Positions 25,940-34,430 of a stretch of DNA of 64,000 nt are shown here, piece by piece (position 1 is the first letter of the stretch; every line of letters begins with the position of its first letter). Source of the DNA: Pseudodonghicola xiamenensis DSM 18339 (GTDB lineage: Bacteria; Pseudomonadota; Alphaproteobacteria; Rhodobacterales; Rhodobacteraceae); contig NZ_AUBS01000005.1 of assembly GCF_000429365.1 (NCBI RefSeq), forward strand, positions 174,610 to 238,609. The letters are read 5' to 3'. Under the pieces are notes generated by a model. The model did no database searches. It saw only the letters and a list, made by a program, of their open reading frames with translations, and was not told where the DNA came from. Position numbers and translations under genes: made by a program.

Positions 25940-27370
25940 TTAACGCCCCCTGCCGTTAAAGGTACTGTCCTTATAGGCCCGCTCGCCACTGACCAGATCC
26001 GCCACCCAGAAGCGCAGCGGCGTTGCCTCGGCCGCAGCCGGTGCAGCCCCCTTGGGCGAGGTCACATAGACCCGCTGCAAATAAGCCGTATCGGCGGGCA
26101 CCTGGACCTTGCTGCCATCGACACCTTCAAGCTGGATTTGCATCGAGGGATCGCCCACCACCGACAATTCGAACATCCGCGGCTCGCCATGCTTGTTGCG
26201 CAGCCGTATATCATAGGTATTGCGAATGGTGCCGTCGGACAGGGTCACATAGGTCGGATTGCGCACCGGCGCGACCGTCAGGTCGATATCGGGCCGGATG
26301 AACAACGCGAACAACAGGCCAAAGCCCACCAGTGACCACATCACGGTGTAAAGAATGGTGCGCGGTCGAAGGATATGTTTCCATACGCTGCGCGGCGCCT
26401 GACCGGAGCGTTCGTTGTCCTCGTCGCTCAGCGCCATGTAGTCGATCAGCCCGCGTGGTTTGCCGATCTTCGCCATCACATCGTCGCACGCGTCGATGCA
26501 CAGCGCGCAGGTGATGCAGGCCAGTTGCTGACCGTCGCGGATGTCGATCCCCATCGGACAGACGTTGACGCAGGCATTGCAGTCGATGCAGTCGCCCAGC
26601 TGCTCTGCGCCATCGGCCTTGCGGTGCTTGCCACGCGGCTCCCCCCGCCATTCGCGATAGCCGACGACCAGCGTATCCTCGTCCATCATGGCGGCCTGGA
26701 TGCGCGGCCAGGGGCAGGCATAGATACAGATCTGTTCGCGGGCGAAACCGCCAAAGAAGAAAGTGGTGAAGGTCAGCACCAGCATGGTGGTATAGGCCAC
26801 CGGATGCGCCTGGCCAGTGACCAGATCGTGCAGCAGGGTCGGCGCATCGGCGAAATAGAACACCCAGGCGCCACCGGTGGCCAGACCAATCAGGAACCAG
26901 ATCGTCCATTTGGTCAGCCGCAACCGGACCTTGCGGAAATCCAGCTTTTTCTGCCGGTGCAGCCGCAACCGCGCGTTACGATCGCCTTCGACCCAACGCT
27001 CAACCAGGATGAAAAGATCGGTCCAGACCGTCTGCGGGCAGGCATAACCGCACCAGACCCGACCGAGCGCCGAGGTGAACAGGAACAGCCCAAGCCCCGC
27101 CATGATCAGCAGACCGGCAACGAAATAGAACTCATGCGGCCAGATTTCGATCCAGAAGAAATAGAACCGCCGGTTTGCCAGATCCAGCAACACCGCCTGA
27201 TCCGGCAGTTCCGGACCACGATCCCATCGGATCCAAGGGGTGAGGTAATAGATCCCCAGCATCAGCGACAACAGCACCCATTTCAGGCTGCGAAACTTGC
27301 CGGACACGCGGCGGGGAAAGATCGGCTCCCTGGCGGAATACAAGCTGGGGGCGGGATTGGTTTCGGTCAC
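25940..27370 (-). CDS. ccoG: cbb3 oxidase assembly iron-sulphur protein CcoG (RdxA/RdxB)
   Basis: A 476-residue polytopic membrane protein with two ferredoxin-like 4Fe-4S sites and a C-terminal Ig-like (FixG C) domain. Cysteine motifs seen are WCGYACPQTVW, ICIYACPWPR, DCIDCNACVNVCPMGID and CITCALCIDACDD. Members reduce Cu(II) to Cu(I) for the assembly of the CuB centre and are called RdxB in Rhodobacter sphaeroides. It is the first gene of ccoGHIS. An FNR-type box ends 64 bases upstream of its start, so it has its own oxygen-responsive promoter, separate from ccoNOQP. Confidence 0.97.
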   Translation of the reverse strand: MTETNPAPSLYSAREPIFPRRVSGKFRSLKWVLLSLMLGIYYLTPWIRWDRGPELPDQAVLLDLANRRFYFFWIEIWPHEFYFVAGLLIMAGLGLFLFTSALGRVWCGYACPQTVWTDLFILVERWVEGDRNARLRLHRQKKLDFRKVRLRLTKWTIWFLIGLATGGAWVFYFADAPTLLHDLVTGQAHPVAYTTMLVLTFTTFFFGGFAREQICIYACPWPRIQAAMMDEDTLVVGYREWRGEPRGKHRKADGAEQLGDCIDCNACVNVCPMGIDIRDGQQLACITCALCIDACDDVMAKIGKPRGLIDYMALSDEDNERSGQAPRSVWKHILRPRTILYTVMWSLVGFGLLFALFIRPDIDLTVAPVRNPTYVTLSDGTIRNTYDIRLRNKHGEPRMFELSVVGDPSMQIQLEGVDGSKVQVPADTAYLQRVYVTSPKGAAPAAAEATPLRFWVADLVSGERAYKDSTFNGRGR

Positions 27371-27433
27371 GTAAGCTCTCCGGCGTCAAGCTCTGGGGTG
27401 CACGCCTTGTCCCATTCCGGTGGCCTACACACA

Positions 27434-27447
27434 TTGATTTGAGTCAA
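27434..27447 (-). promoter_or_regulatory. FNR-type box upstream of ccoG
   Basis: TTGATTTGAGTCAA, which matches the FNR/FnrL consensus TTGAT-N4-ATCAA except for G in place of A in the right arm. It lies upstream of ccoG, 64 bases from the start codon. Confidence 0.8.
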
Positions 27448-27513
27448 TCATAGCATTCGACACGCATCTTTGCCCATGTTCCAGTTGACGCAGACACCGC
27501 AGTGGCGGGGGCG

Positions 27514-28434
27514 CTACTGTCCGCCCCCATCCCTCGCCTCGGCCCCGGAGCGCCCTGCCGCGCCCGCCCCTCGCGCCTCCCGGCGAAGCCAGGCGATAAA
27601 GGCGCGGGCAGCGGGACGCTGCACCCCCGGGCGGGTGATGATGTGATAATGGCTGTTCTGTCGTGTCGCGAACAGTTCGACCAAGCGGCCTGCGGCGATA
27701 TCGGCTTCGACGAAAAGCCTCACGATCAGCAACAAGCCCTGCCCGGCACGGGCGCTTTCCAGTGTCAGATTGCCCGGCAATTGCGTGCTGCGCCCGGCCC
27801 CGATCCGCGCGCCCTGCTCGGCCAGCCAGGCGCTGGCCTCGGTGGTGCCAAGCTCCTCGATCCAGGGCAGATCGGCCAGATCGGCGGGCGTCGCCACCCG
27901 CTGCCCCTGCAAGAGCTGCGGCGCCGCCACGATCGCAAGCGGCGCCGGCAACAGCGGCTCGCTTTCCACCCCTGGCCAGCCCCCTTCGCCATGACGCAGC
28001 GCCAGGTCGATCCCTCCGGGCTTTAGGTCGACCAGTTCCGGGGAGGGGTCCACACGCAGGCTGATTTCGGGATGCAGGCGCGAAAACCCGGCCAGCCGCG
28101 GCAACAGCCAATAGCCCGCCAGGCTGGGCGTCACGCTGACATGCAATGGCCGATCCGCCGTCTGCGCCGCCAGATCCTGCACCGCGGCCCCGATCGCGCC
28201 GAATCCCAGCGCCAGCGCATCAGAAAGCTGCCGCCCCTCTGCCGTCAGCACCATGGCCCGGCCCGAGCGGTCGACAAGCGCGACGCCCAGATGCCCCTCA
28301 AGCGCGCGAATTTGCTGGCTTATCGCGGCATGACTGACATTCAATGCGCCCCCCGCCCGCGCCAGGTTGCCGGTTTCGGCAAAGGCGGCAAAGGCCCTGA
28401 GGGATGAGAGCGGCGGCAAGGAGAGCCAGTTCAT
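27514..28434 (-). CDS. LysR-family transcriptional regulator (GcvA-like)
   Basis: A 306-residue LysR regulator. The N-terminal helix-turn-helix begins LPPLSSLRAFAAFAETGNL and continues ALNVSHAAISQQIRALEGHLG, the GcvA/AmpR-like subtype. The effector domain follows with RPLHVSVTPSLAGYWLLPRL. The C-terminus is an Ala/Gly/Arg-rich tail. It sits between ccoG and ccoP, splitting the two cco operons. A 15-base inverted repeat, GTAATC-CCA-GATTAC, lies two bases before its start codon and may be its own operator. The target is most likely the divergent small ORF, itself, or both. Confidence 0.93.
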   Translation of the reverse strand: MNWLSLPPLSSLRAFAAFAETGNLARAGGALNVSHAAISQQIRALEGHLGVALVDRSGRAMVLTAEGRQLSDALALGFGAIGAAVQDLAAQTADRPLHVSVTPSLAGYWLLPRLAGFSRLHPEISLRVDPSPELVDLKPGGIDLALRHGEGGWPGVESEPLLPAPLAIVAAPQLLQGQRVATPADLADLPWIEELGTTEASAWLAEQGARIGAGRSTQLPGNLTLESARAGQGLLLIVRLFVEADIAAGRLVELFATRQNSHYHIITRPGVQRPAARAFIAWLRREARGAGAAGRSGAEARDGGGQ

Positions 28435-28436
28435 AT

Positions 28437-28451
28437 GTAATCCCAGATTAC
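28437..28451. promoter_or_regulatory. Inverted repeat between lysR-type gene and divergent ORF
   Basis: GTAATC-CCA-GATTAC, a perfect 6-3-6 inverted repeat in the roughly 100-base divergent region. It contains the T-N11-A form usual for LysR sites, and it overlaps the translation initiation region of the regulator, which would fit autorepression. Confidence 0.5.
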
Positions 28452-28534
28452 ACGATGGATAGGGAATTGAATGGCATGAAATCCCCCATCAGACAAGAAT
28501 GACAGGAGATGGAAACCCAAAATAGGAGCGGAAC

Positions 28535-28720
28535 ATGTTGGGAATCTATGCCAAAACTTTCATGATTGCGACGCGGGTGAACGCCGACTTCCCCCCTGCG
28601 CCAACACGCAAGGTCGAAGCGCCAAGGCCCCGGCGGCGCGGCTGGTTACCCCGGCGTTTCCGGTTGGCGCGGCCCCGTCTCGCCCCAGCGCCCCGCCCGC
28701 CAGCACATGCGGCCGAATGA
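28535..28720 (+). CDS. Small basic Pro/Arg-rich ORF divergent from the LysR regulator
   Basis: A 61-codon ORF that I do not recognise. It starts MLGIYAKTFMIATRVN, an amphipathic or weakly membrane-seeking segment, and continues with a Pro/Arg-rich tail. AGGAGCG lies five bases before the ATG, and a strong hairpin follows the stop by four bases, so it has the outline of a complete single-gene unit. It is the only ORF divergent from the LysR gene, the classical position for a LysR target. Composition of the tail is low in complexity, so it may be spurious. Confidence 0.45.
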   Translation: MLGIYAKTFMIATRVNADFPPAPTRKVEAPRPRRRGWLPRRFRLARPRLAPAPRPPAHAAE

Positions 28721-28724
28721 CAAA

Positions 28725-28758
28725 GGGCCCGCCCACAGCGACATCTGTGGACGGGCCC
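28725..28758 (+). terminator. Strong hairpin after the small ORF
   Basis: A 14-base stem with one mismatch, arms at 28725-28738 and 28745-28758 and a six-base loop. Only CTGAATCTT follows, so the T-tract is poor. Confidence 0.55.
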
Positions 28759-28787
28759 CTGAATCTTGCCTATGAGTTACAATAAAT

Positions 28788-28837
28788 CGGCGCCGGCTTT
28801 CCAGGAAACGCGCGAACAGATCGAAAAGCCGGCGCCG
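28788..28837 (-). terminator. Long inverted repeat downstream of ccoP
   Basis: Perfect 13-base arms CGGCGCCGGCTTT (28788-28800) and AAAGCCGGCGCCG (28825-28837), with a 24-base loop. On the minus strand it is about 45 bases past the ccoP stop and is followed by ATTTATTG. It probably ends or protects the ccoNOQP transcript. Confidence 0.6.
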
Positions 28838-28883
28838 CCCCTTTGGGCCACGGAAATGGCCCGCAGGTATTCGTTATCTCAGA

Positions 28884-29753
28884 TCACTCGCCACCGCCCA
28901 ATTGGTGGACATAGAGCGCGGCAGCGCGGATCTGATCCTCGTTCAGCCGCAACCCCCAGGCCGGCATCACGCCGAAACGGGCATTGGTCACGGTCTCCTT
29001 GATGGTGTCGTAATCCCCACCATACAGCCAGATCGCATCGGTCAGGTTCGGCGCCCCCTGCGTCCGGTCGCCGGTGCCGTCGGGCATATGGCAAGACGCA
29101 CAGTTGTCCTCGAACACCACCTTGCCAGCTGCCACCAGGGACGCATCCATCGGCGTTTCAGACAGCGACATGACAAAGTTCGTGACCTGGTCGATCTCTT
29201 CGTCGCTCAGCAGATCGTCGCGACCGAAAGCCGGCATCTGCGAATAACGCGCATCGCCGTCATCCTCGTTCCGCACCCCGTGCGTGACGGTGTAATGGAT
29301 GCTTTCGATATCCCCGCCCCACAGCCAGTCATCATCCAGCAGGTTGGGATAGCCCTTGGCGCCGGCAGCGCCGGCCCCGTGGCATTGGGCGCACCAGGTC
29401 TTGAAGACCGCGGCCCCGGCGGACACTGCATAGCTGTTCAGTTCCGGATCATTCGAGATCTGTGTCAGATCAGCCGCCACCAGCCGCGCATTGATCGCGG
29501 CATTGGCCTCGTTGACCGCCTCGATCTCCCGGGCGACATCGGCGCGGGTAGACCAGCCCAGCAGACCGGCCGAGGCGCTCTTGATCCCGGGCCAGGCTGG
29601 ATAGGCGATGGAATAGCCGATCGCCCAGACGATGCAGGCATAGAAGGTCCACAGCCACCAGCGCGGCATCGGGTTGTCGAATTCCTCGATCCCGTCCCAG
29701 TTATGGCCGGTGGTTTGCGGGTCGCCCTTGTGATGTTGGGGTGCCTTGCTCAT
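28884..29753 (-). CDS. ccoP: cbb3 cytochrome oxidase diheme subunit CcoP
   Basis: A membrane-anchored dihaem cytochrome c that brings electrons into the oxidase. The 289-residue protein has one transmembrane helix at about 33-53, after the conserved [15 protein letters not shown], and two periplasmic haem sites, C121AQC124H125 and C218ASC221H222. Methionine ligands are likely in SQMPAFG and GVMPAWG. Its start overlaps the ccoQ stop (29750-29753). It is the last gene of ccoNOQP. Confidence 0.97.
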   Translation of the reverse strand: MSKAPQHHKGDPQTTGHNWDGIEEFDNPMPRWWLWTFYACIVWAIGYSIAYPAWPGIKSASAGLLGWSTRADVAREIEAVNEANAAINARLVAADLTQISNDPELNSYAVSAGAAVFKTWCAQCHGAGAAGAKGYPNLLDDDWLWGGDIESIHYTVTHGVRNEDDGDARYSQMPAFGRDDLLSDEEIDQVTNFVMSLSETPMDASLVAAGKVVFEDNCASCHMPDGTGDRTQGAPNLTDAIWLYGGDYDTIKETVTNARFGVMPAWGLRLNEDQIRAAALYVHQLGGGE

Positions 29754-29944
29754 GTCCGCGCCTCCTTATCCGTCTTATCCGTCGCGGGTTTGTCCTCGTG
29801 TCGGAACGGAATATCCGCCGTATCGCGATAGGTCTTGCTGCTGCCCGGGCGGAACACCCAAAAGACCACCCCCACGAAGAAGAAGAAGAGGACCAGCAGC
29901 ATCCAACTGTCCGCGAATTGCCTCAGAAACGAATAATGATCCAT
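29750..29944 (-). CDS. ccoQ: cbb3 oxidase small subunit CcoQ/FixQ
   Basis: A 64-residue single-helix protein (helix at about 13-32, [20 protein letters not shown]) followed by [20 protein letters not shown], which is typical of CcoQ. In Rhodobacter CcoQ protects the assembled complex under oxygen and affects the signal to the Prr system. It lies between ccoO and ccoP and overlaps the ccoP start. Confidence 0.94.
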   Translation of the reverse strand: MDHYSFLRQFADSWMLLVLFFFFVGVVFWVFRPGSSKTYRDTADIPFRHEDKPATDKTDKEART

Positions 29945-29955
29945 CTCGGCCCTCC

Positions 29956-30687
29956 TCAGCGGCTTTCGTCAGGCGTGAAGGTCGAGAAATCGACCAAAGT
30001 GCCCAGCATCTGCAGATAGGCGATGACCGCATCCATTTCCGATACGCCCGGCTGCCCGTCGAAGTTGCGCACATTCACGCTGTCTTCCCCGTAGCGTTCC
30101 AGCAACCCGTCGTAATCGCTATCCGGATCGGCCTGGGCCAGGAAATCGGCCTGACCGCTTGCCAGCATCTCTTCGGTATAGGGGACACCGACGAAGGCAT
30201 GGCTCTTCATCACGTCCTCGATGTACTGACCTTCGATCATCTTGTGCTTGAGGAAGCCGTATTTCGGCATCACGGATTCCGGCACAACCGATTGCGGGTT
30301 GGTCAGGTGGTCGACATGCCATTCATCCGAATAGCGACCCCCAACCCGGGCCAGATCCGGCCCGGTCCGTTTCGACCCCCATTGGAACGGGTGATCGTAC
30401 ATCGATTCAGCCGCTAGGCTGTAATGGCCATAGCGTTCGACCTCGTCCCGCATCGGGCGGATCATCTGGCTGTGGCAGACATAGCAGCCCTCGCGGACGT
30501 AGATCTCGCGCCCGGCCAGCTCCAGCGGGGTGTAGGGGCGCATGCCATCCACCTTCTCGATGGTGTTCTGCAGCCAGAACAGCGGCGCGATCTCGACGAT
30601 GCCGCCGATGGTCACGACCAGAAAGCTGAAGACCAGCAAAAGGGTCGCGTTGGTTTCGATGAACTTGTGCTTTGACAGAATGGACAT
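29956..30687 (-). CDS. ccoO: cbb3 cytochrome oxidase monoheme subunit CcoO
   Basis: A monohaem cytochrome c subunit of 243 residues with an N-terminal anchor at about 14-36 and the haem site C68YVC71H72 ([15 protein letters not shown]). The conserved [22 protein letters not shown] block follows the haem site. The axial methionine is probably in SVMPKYGF. It is the second gene of ccoNOQP, 14 bases after the ccoN stop. Confidence 0.97.
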   Translation of the reverse strand: MSILSKHKFIETNATLLLVFSFLVVTIGGIVEIAPLFWLQNTIEKVDGMRPYTPLELAGREIYVREGCYVCHSQMIRPMRDEVERYGHYSLAAESMYDHPFQWGSKRTGPDLARVGGRYSDEWHVDHLTNPQSVVPESVMPKYGFLKHKMIEGQYIEDVMKSHAFVGVPYTEEMLASGQADFLAQADPDSDYDGLLERYGEDSVNVRNFDGQPGVSEMDAVIAYLQMLGTLVDFSTFTPDESR

Positions 30688-30701
30688 TGTTCCCTCCTCC
30701 C

Positions 30702-32306
30702 TTATTCGGCGGGAACCGTGACCGCGAGGCTGGCCTCTTTGGCCGGCGCCTTACGAACGGTCATGTACAGGTTATAGACCATGATGAGCGCACCACTCAG
30801 GTACATCACCCCACCCAGGCCCCGCACCACATACATCCAGTACTTGGCCGCGACGGTATCGGCGAAGGAGTTCACCAGGAAACCGTTGGCATCCACTTCG
30901 CGCCACATCAGGCCTTCCATGATCCCGGACACCCACATCGAGGCGGCGTAGAGCACGATGCCGGCGGTGGCGAGCCAGAAGTGCCAGGACACCATCTGCA
31001 GCGAATAGAGCCGCTCACGCTTCCACAGCACCGGCGTCAGGAAATAAAGTGCGCCGAAGGTGATCATGCCGTTCCAGCCCAGAGCGCCGGAATGGACGTG
31101 ACCAATGGTCCAGTCGGTATAGTGCGACAGAGAGTTCACCGCGCGGATCGACATCATCGGACCTTCGAAGGTGGACATGCCGTAGAAGCCGACCGAGATC
31201 ACCATCATCCGGATCACCGGATCGGTGCGCAGCTTGTCCCAGGCGCCCGACAGCGTCATCAGACCGTTGATCATGCCACCCCAGGAAGGCATCCACAGCA
31301 TGATCGAGAACACCATCCCCAGCGTCGAGGCCCAATCCGGCAGCGCGGTGTAGTGCAGGTGGTGCGGACCGGCCCAGATATACAGGAAGATCAGCGCCCA
31401 GAAGTGGATGATCGACAGCTTATAGCTGAACACCGGGCGTTCGGCCTGCTTCGGGATGAAATAATACATCATCCCCAGGAAGCCTGCGGTCAGGAAGAAG
31501 CCCACCGCATTATGGCCGTACCACCATTGCGTCATGGCGTCCTGAACGCCGCTCATCACCTGCACCGACCGCGATCCCCAGATCGAGATCGGGATCGAGA
31601 TGTTGTTGACCACATGCAGCATGGCCACGGTGACGATGAAGGACAGATAGAACCAGTTGGCGACGTAGATATGCGGCTCTTTGCGCTTGATGATGGTCCC
31701 GAGGAAGACCGCCAGATAGGCAACCCAGACGATCGTCAGCCACAGATCGACATGCCATTCCGGCTCGGCATATTCCTTGGACTGGGTGGCGCCCAGCAGA
31801 TAACCGGTTGCCGCCAGCACGATGAAGAGCTGATAGCCCCAGAACACGAACCAGGCGAGGTTACCGCCCCAGAGCCGCGCGGCGGAGGTTCGCTGCACCA
31901 CATAGAACGAAGTGGCGATCAGCGCATTCCCCCCAAAGGCGAAGATCACCGCCGAGGTATGCAGTGGACGCAGCCGCCCGAAGTTGCCATACCCCTGCAG
32001 GAATTCGAAATTCAGATGCGGAAAGGCAAGCTGAAAGGCGATGAACGTGCCCGCCAGAAAGCCGACGACGCCCCAGAAGCAGGTGGCGATGACCCCGGCG
32101 CGCACGACGCTATCGAAATATTCATTTTGCGGAGCAGCCAGCACCGGTTCCCCGGTCCGCCGCAATGTGAAGAGAAACAGACCGCCGGCCACGAGCATCA
32201 CAATGATGGCGTGAACCATATAGGCCGTATCTCGCGCATAGTTTGCCGCCATTGCTGCGAACAATGTGACCAGACCAAGCGCAATAAGCTTGATTGTGTT
32301 AGACAT
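30702..32306 (-). CDS. ccoN: cbb3 cytochrome oxidase catalytic subunit CcoN
   Basis: The haem-copper oxidase core of the high-affinity terminal oxidase, with about twelve transmembrane helices in 534 residues. Histidine ligands are visible: H116 (RPLHTSAV) and H405 for low-spin haem b, H403 for haem b3 ([11 protein letters not shown]), and H265 ([10 protein letters not shown]) with H315-H316 (GPHHLHYT) for CuB. Its promoter region is shared with the divergent stress-protein gene and contains an FNR-type box 95 bases upstream of the start. It is the first gene of the ccoNOQP operon. Confidence 0.98.
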   Translation of the reverse strand: MSNTIKLIALGLVTLFAAMAANYARDTAYMVHAIIVMLVAGGLFLFTLRRTGEPVLAAPQNEYFDSVVRAGVIATCFWGVVGFLAGTFIAFQLAFPHLNFEFLQGYGNFGRLRPLHTSAVIFAFGGNALIATSFYVVQRTSAARLWGGNLAWFVFWGYQLFIVLAATGYLLGATQSKEYAEPEWHVDLWLTIVWVAYLAVFLGTIIKRKEPHIYVANWFYLSFIVTVAMLHVVNNISIPISIWGSRSVQVMSGVQDAMTQWWYGHNAVGFFLTAGFLGMMYYFIPKQAERPVFSYKLSIIHFWALIFLYIWAGPHHLHYTALPDWASTLGMVFSIMLWMPSWGGMINGLMTLSGAWDKLRTDPVIRMMVISVGFYGMSTFEGPMMSIRAVNSLSHYTDWTIGHVHSGALGWNGMITFGALYFLTPVLWKRERLYSLQMVSWHFWLATAGIVLYAASMWVSGIMEGLMWREVDANGFLVNSFADTVAAKYWMYVVRGLGGVMYLSGALIMVYNLYMTVRKAPAKEASLAVTVPAE

Positions 32307-32400
32307 TCCTCGTCCCTTTGCCTAGTCCCACGCGATTCTGCCGCCGCGTCAGACGGGTTCAGACTACAAGCTTACCTGCAAGATGGCTTTCTTGCACGCT

Positions 32401-32414
32401 TTGATCTGCGTCAA
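32401..32414. promoter_or_regulatory. FNR-type box between ccoN and the universal stress gene
   Basis: TTGATCTGCGTCAA, matching TTGAT-N4-ATCAA except for one base. It lies 95 bases before ccoN on the minus strand and 97 bases before the stress-protein gene on the plus strand, so it could serve either or both. The identical 15-mer including the next G recurs at 34382. Confidence 0.82.
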
Positions 32415-32510
32415 GACGCCCTTGCCATTTCCGTGGCAGGCATCGAAACTGGGGGTCGAAGGCTGTCCAGACGCTCATTCTGAGAAATGCCCGAATACAA
32501 CGAGGTTCCA

Positions 32511-33350
32511 ATGGCTTATAAATCCCTGCTGACCGTTCTGACCGATCCGAAGGTGTCAGACGCCACCATGGCGCAGCTTGTTGCCTTGGCCGAGGCGCAG
32601 GACGCCCACGCCGAAGCGCTTTGCTTGGGCGTCGACCGTACCCAGACCGGGTACTACTACGCTGGTGCCAATGCGATGATCCTCCAGGAGACCCTGGAAC
32701 GCGCCAGTGCCGAGGCCGAAGCGACCCTCGCCTACGCGAAAGAAAAGCTTGGCCTGTCCGATGTCCGCTGGTCGGTCGAGGACGGTGTCGCCCAGATCGC
32801 CGATCTGGGCCGTCATATCGCTTATCGCGCACGCTTCTCTGATCTGGTGGTGCTGCCGCGCCCCTATGGCGAAGATCGCGGCGCCGAGGCCGAACCGATC
32901 GTCGAGGCCGCCTTGTTCGAAGGCCACGCCCCGGTTCTGGTGGTGCCCGACAACAATACGCCCAAAGGCACGTTCTCGAACGTCTTGGTCGCCTGGAACG
33001 AAAGCGTCGAGTCGATGGCGGCGATCCGCAAGGCGATGCCCTTCCTGACCGCGGCCGAACAAGTGCGCATCGTGGTGATCGACCCGCCGCAACACGGGCC
33101 GGAACGCTCTGATCCGGGCGGGCTGCTGTCGCAGATGCTGGCGCGTCAGGGCGTGACCTGCGAGATCGACGTGCTGAGCAAGACGATGCCGCGGATTTCG
33201 GACATCCTGAACCGTCACGCGACCGATACCAGTTCGGACCTGATCGTGATGGGCGCCTATGGCCATTCGCGCTTCCGCGAGGCGATCCTGGGCGGAGCGA
33301 CCCGAAACATGCTGGAACAGGCCACCGTGCCGGTCTTCATGTCGCGCTGA
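32511..33350 (+). CDS. Universal stress protein with two Usp domains
   Basis: A 279-residue cytoplasmic protein with tandem Usp folds at about 1-140 and 150-279. The C-terminal domain keeps the nucleotide-binding pattern G-x2-G-x9-G-x-T (GAYGHSRFREAILGGAT); the N-terminal one is degenerate. I chose ATG 32511 over an ATG eight codons upstream, because GAGG lies six bases before it and the protein then begins with the typical MAYKSLLTVL. Its place beside ccoN and fnrL, behind a shared FNR-type box, suggests it responds to low oxygen. Confidence 0.92.
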   Translation: MAYKSLLTVLTDPKVSDATMAQLVALAEAQDAHAEALCLGVDRTQTGYYYAGANAMILQETLERASAEAEATLAYAKEKLGLSDVRWSVEDGVAQIADLGRHIAYRARFSDLVVLPRPYGEDRGAEAEPIVEAALFEGHAPVLVVPDNNTPKGTFSNVLVAWNESVESMAAIRKAMPFLTAAEQVRIVVIDPPQHGPERSDPGGLLSQMLARQGVTCEIDVLSKTMPRISDILNRHATDTSSDLIVMGAYGHSRFREAILGGATRNMLEQATVPVFMSR

Positions 33351-33380
33351 CCTGCCGACCGACGGCATCGGAAAGATTAC

Positions 33381-33416
33381 GCGCCCCGCGGCCTGAGAGC
33401 CCCGGGGCGCGCTTTG
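33381..33416 (+). terminator. Hairpin terminator of the universal stress gene
   Basis: Eight-base stem GCGCCCCG/CGGGGCGC with a 14-base loop, followed by GCTTTGTCTC, 30 bases after the stop. Confidence 0.65.
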
Positions 33417-33547
33417 TCTCTGCACCCCGGTATGTCTTATGTCCGTCGTGACCTTGTAGGCGCGGCGACCTCCATCCCATACAGGCCACCAGCGCCCTGA
33501 TCGTTCTGGCGGCGCGCCCGATGATCTCATGGGCTGTTCAAGCGGGA

Positions 33548-33573
33548 GTTCGCGGCAAGGCCCTGCCGCGAAC
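33548..33573. terminator. Perfect hairpin between the stress gene and fnrL
   Basis: Ten-base perfect stem GTTCGCGGCA/TGCCGCGAAC with a six-base loop, about 55 bases past the fnrL stop on the minus strand. There is no T-tract on either side. It may be a 3' end structure of fnrL. Confidence 0.45.
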
Positions 33574-33626
33574 CGCAACGCCAAGCGGCGCGGCGCATCG
33601 CACATCCACGAAAGACAGGAAGGCCG

Positions 33627-34370
33627 TCAGGCCATCAGGCCGCCGTCACTGTCGTCGCCGGCCTCTTCCATCAGCCGGCCCATGTCGGGCACCGTGACGT
33701 GGCGCTTGCCCTCGAGCAGGATCACCCCGTCCCGCTTCAGCGCCGACATCTGGCGGCTGACGGTTTCCAGCGTGAGGCCAAGGTAATCCGCCATCGCCTC
33801 CCGGGTCAGGGGCAGGTCGAACACCATCGCCCCAGACGGCCCGTTCGGGCTGAGCGAGGCATCGCGGCGGGCAATGATCGACAACAGCGAAGCGATCTTC
33901 TCGCGCGCGGTCTTGCGTCCCAGCACCAGCATCCATTCCCGTGCCGCGTCCAGCTCGTCCAATGTCATCTGCAGCAGACGGTGGGCGATATGCGGCGTCC
34001 GCGCCATAAGCTGCTCGAAAGGTTTCTTGCGGAAACAGCACATGACCACATCGGTGGTCGCAGTGACATCATAGGCCGATCCGTCGCGCCCTGGGCGGCC
34101 GACGAAATCCGATGGCAACAGCAAACCGACCATCTGGGTCCGCCCGTCCTCCATCGTCTGGGTCAGAGAGGCGATGCCGGCAATGACCGAACCGACAAAG
34201 GCCATCTTGTCACCCGACCAGATGATGGTCTGTCCAGCCTCGAAAGTCCGGTAATACTTGATGCTCTCAAGCTCATCGAGCTCGTCAATCTCGCAATGCG
34301 CACAGACTGCTCGATGCCGGACCGGGCAGTCCGAACAATTGCCGGTGAATGCTTGGCTCTGCACAGACAT
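33627..34370 (-). CDS. fnrL: Oxygen-sensing Crp/Fnr-family regulator FnrL
   Basis: A 247-residue FNR homologue. The N-terminal cysteines C12, C15, C23 and C26 (NCSDCPVRHRAVCAHC), with C111/C112, can hold the oxygen-labile 4Fe-4S cluster. A cNMP-binding-like beta roll follows. The C-terminal helix-turn-helix contains LGLTLETVSRQMSALKRDG, with the E-x2-S-R that reads TTGAT half-sites. It is divergent from hemN, with an FNR-type box in the 60-base gap, so autoregulation is likely. Its inferred targets here are ccoNOQP, ccoGHIS, the Usp gene and hemN. Confidence 0.96.
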   Translation of the reverse strand: MSVQSQAFTGNCSDCPVRHRAVCAHCEIDELDELESIKYYRTFEAGQTIIWSGDKMAFVGSVIAGIASLTQTMEDGRTQMVGLLLPSDFVGRPGRDGSAYDVTATTDVVMCCFRKKPFEQLMARTPHIAHRLLQMTLDELDAAREWMLVLGRKTAREKIASLLSIIARRDASLSPNGPSGAMVFDLPLTREAMADYLGLTLETVSRQMSALKRDGVILLEGKRHVTVPDMGRLMEEAGDDSDGGLMA

Positions 34371-34381
34371 CTCAGCCCCAG

Positions 34382-34395
34382 TTGATCTGCGTCAA
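34382..34395. promoter_or_regulatory. FNR-type box between fnrL and hemN
   Basis: TTGATCTGCGTCAA, identical to the box at 32401. It lies 12 bases from the fnrL start codon on the minus strand and 36 bases from the hemN start on the plus strand, positions that fit repression of fnrL and activation of hemN. Confidence 0.82.
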
Positions 34396-34430
34396 GGCAT
34401 GGCGCCTTCGTTCCCCGATAGCTTAGCCAC

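Noticed and set aside
30672..32483. 603-codon plus-strand frame opposite ccoN
   Set aside because: It is a His/Asp/Gln-rich complement of the CcoN membrane helices, with no motif.
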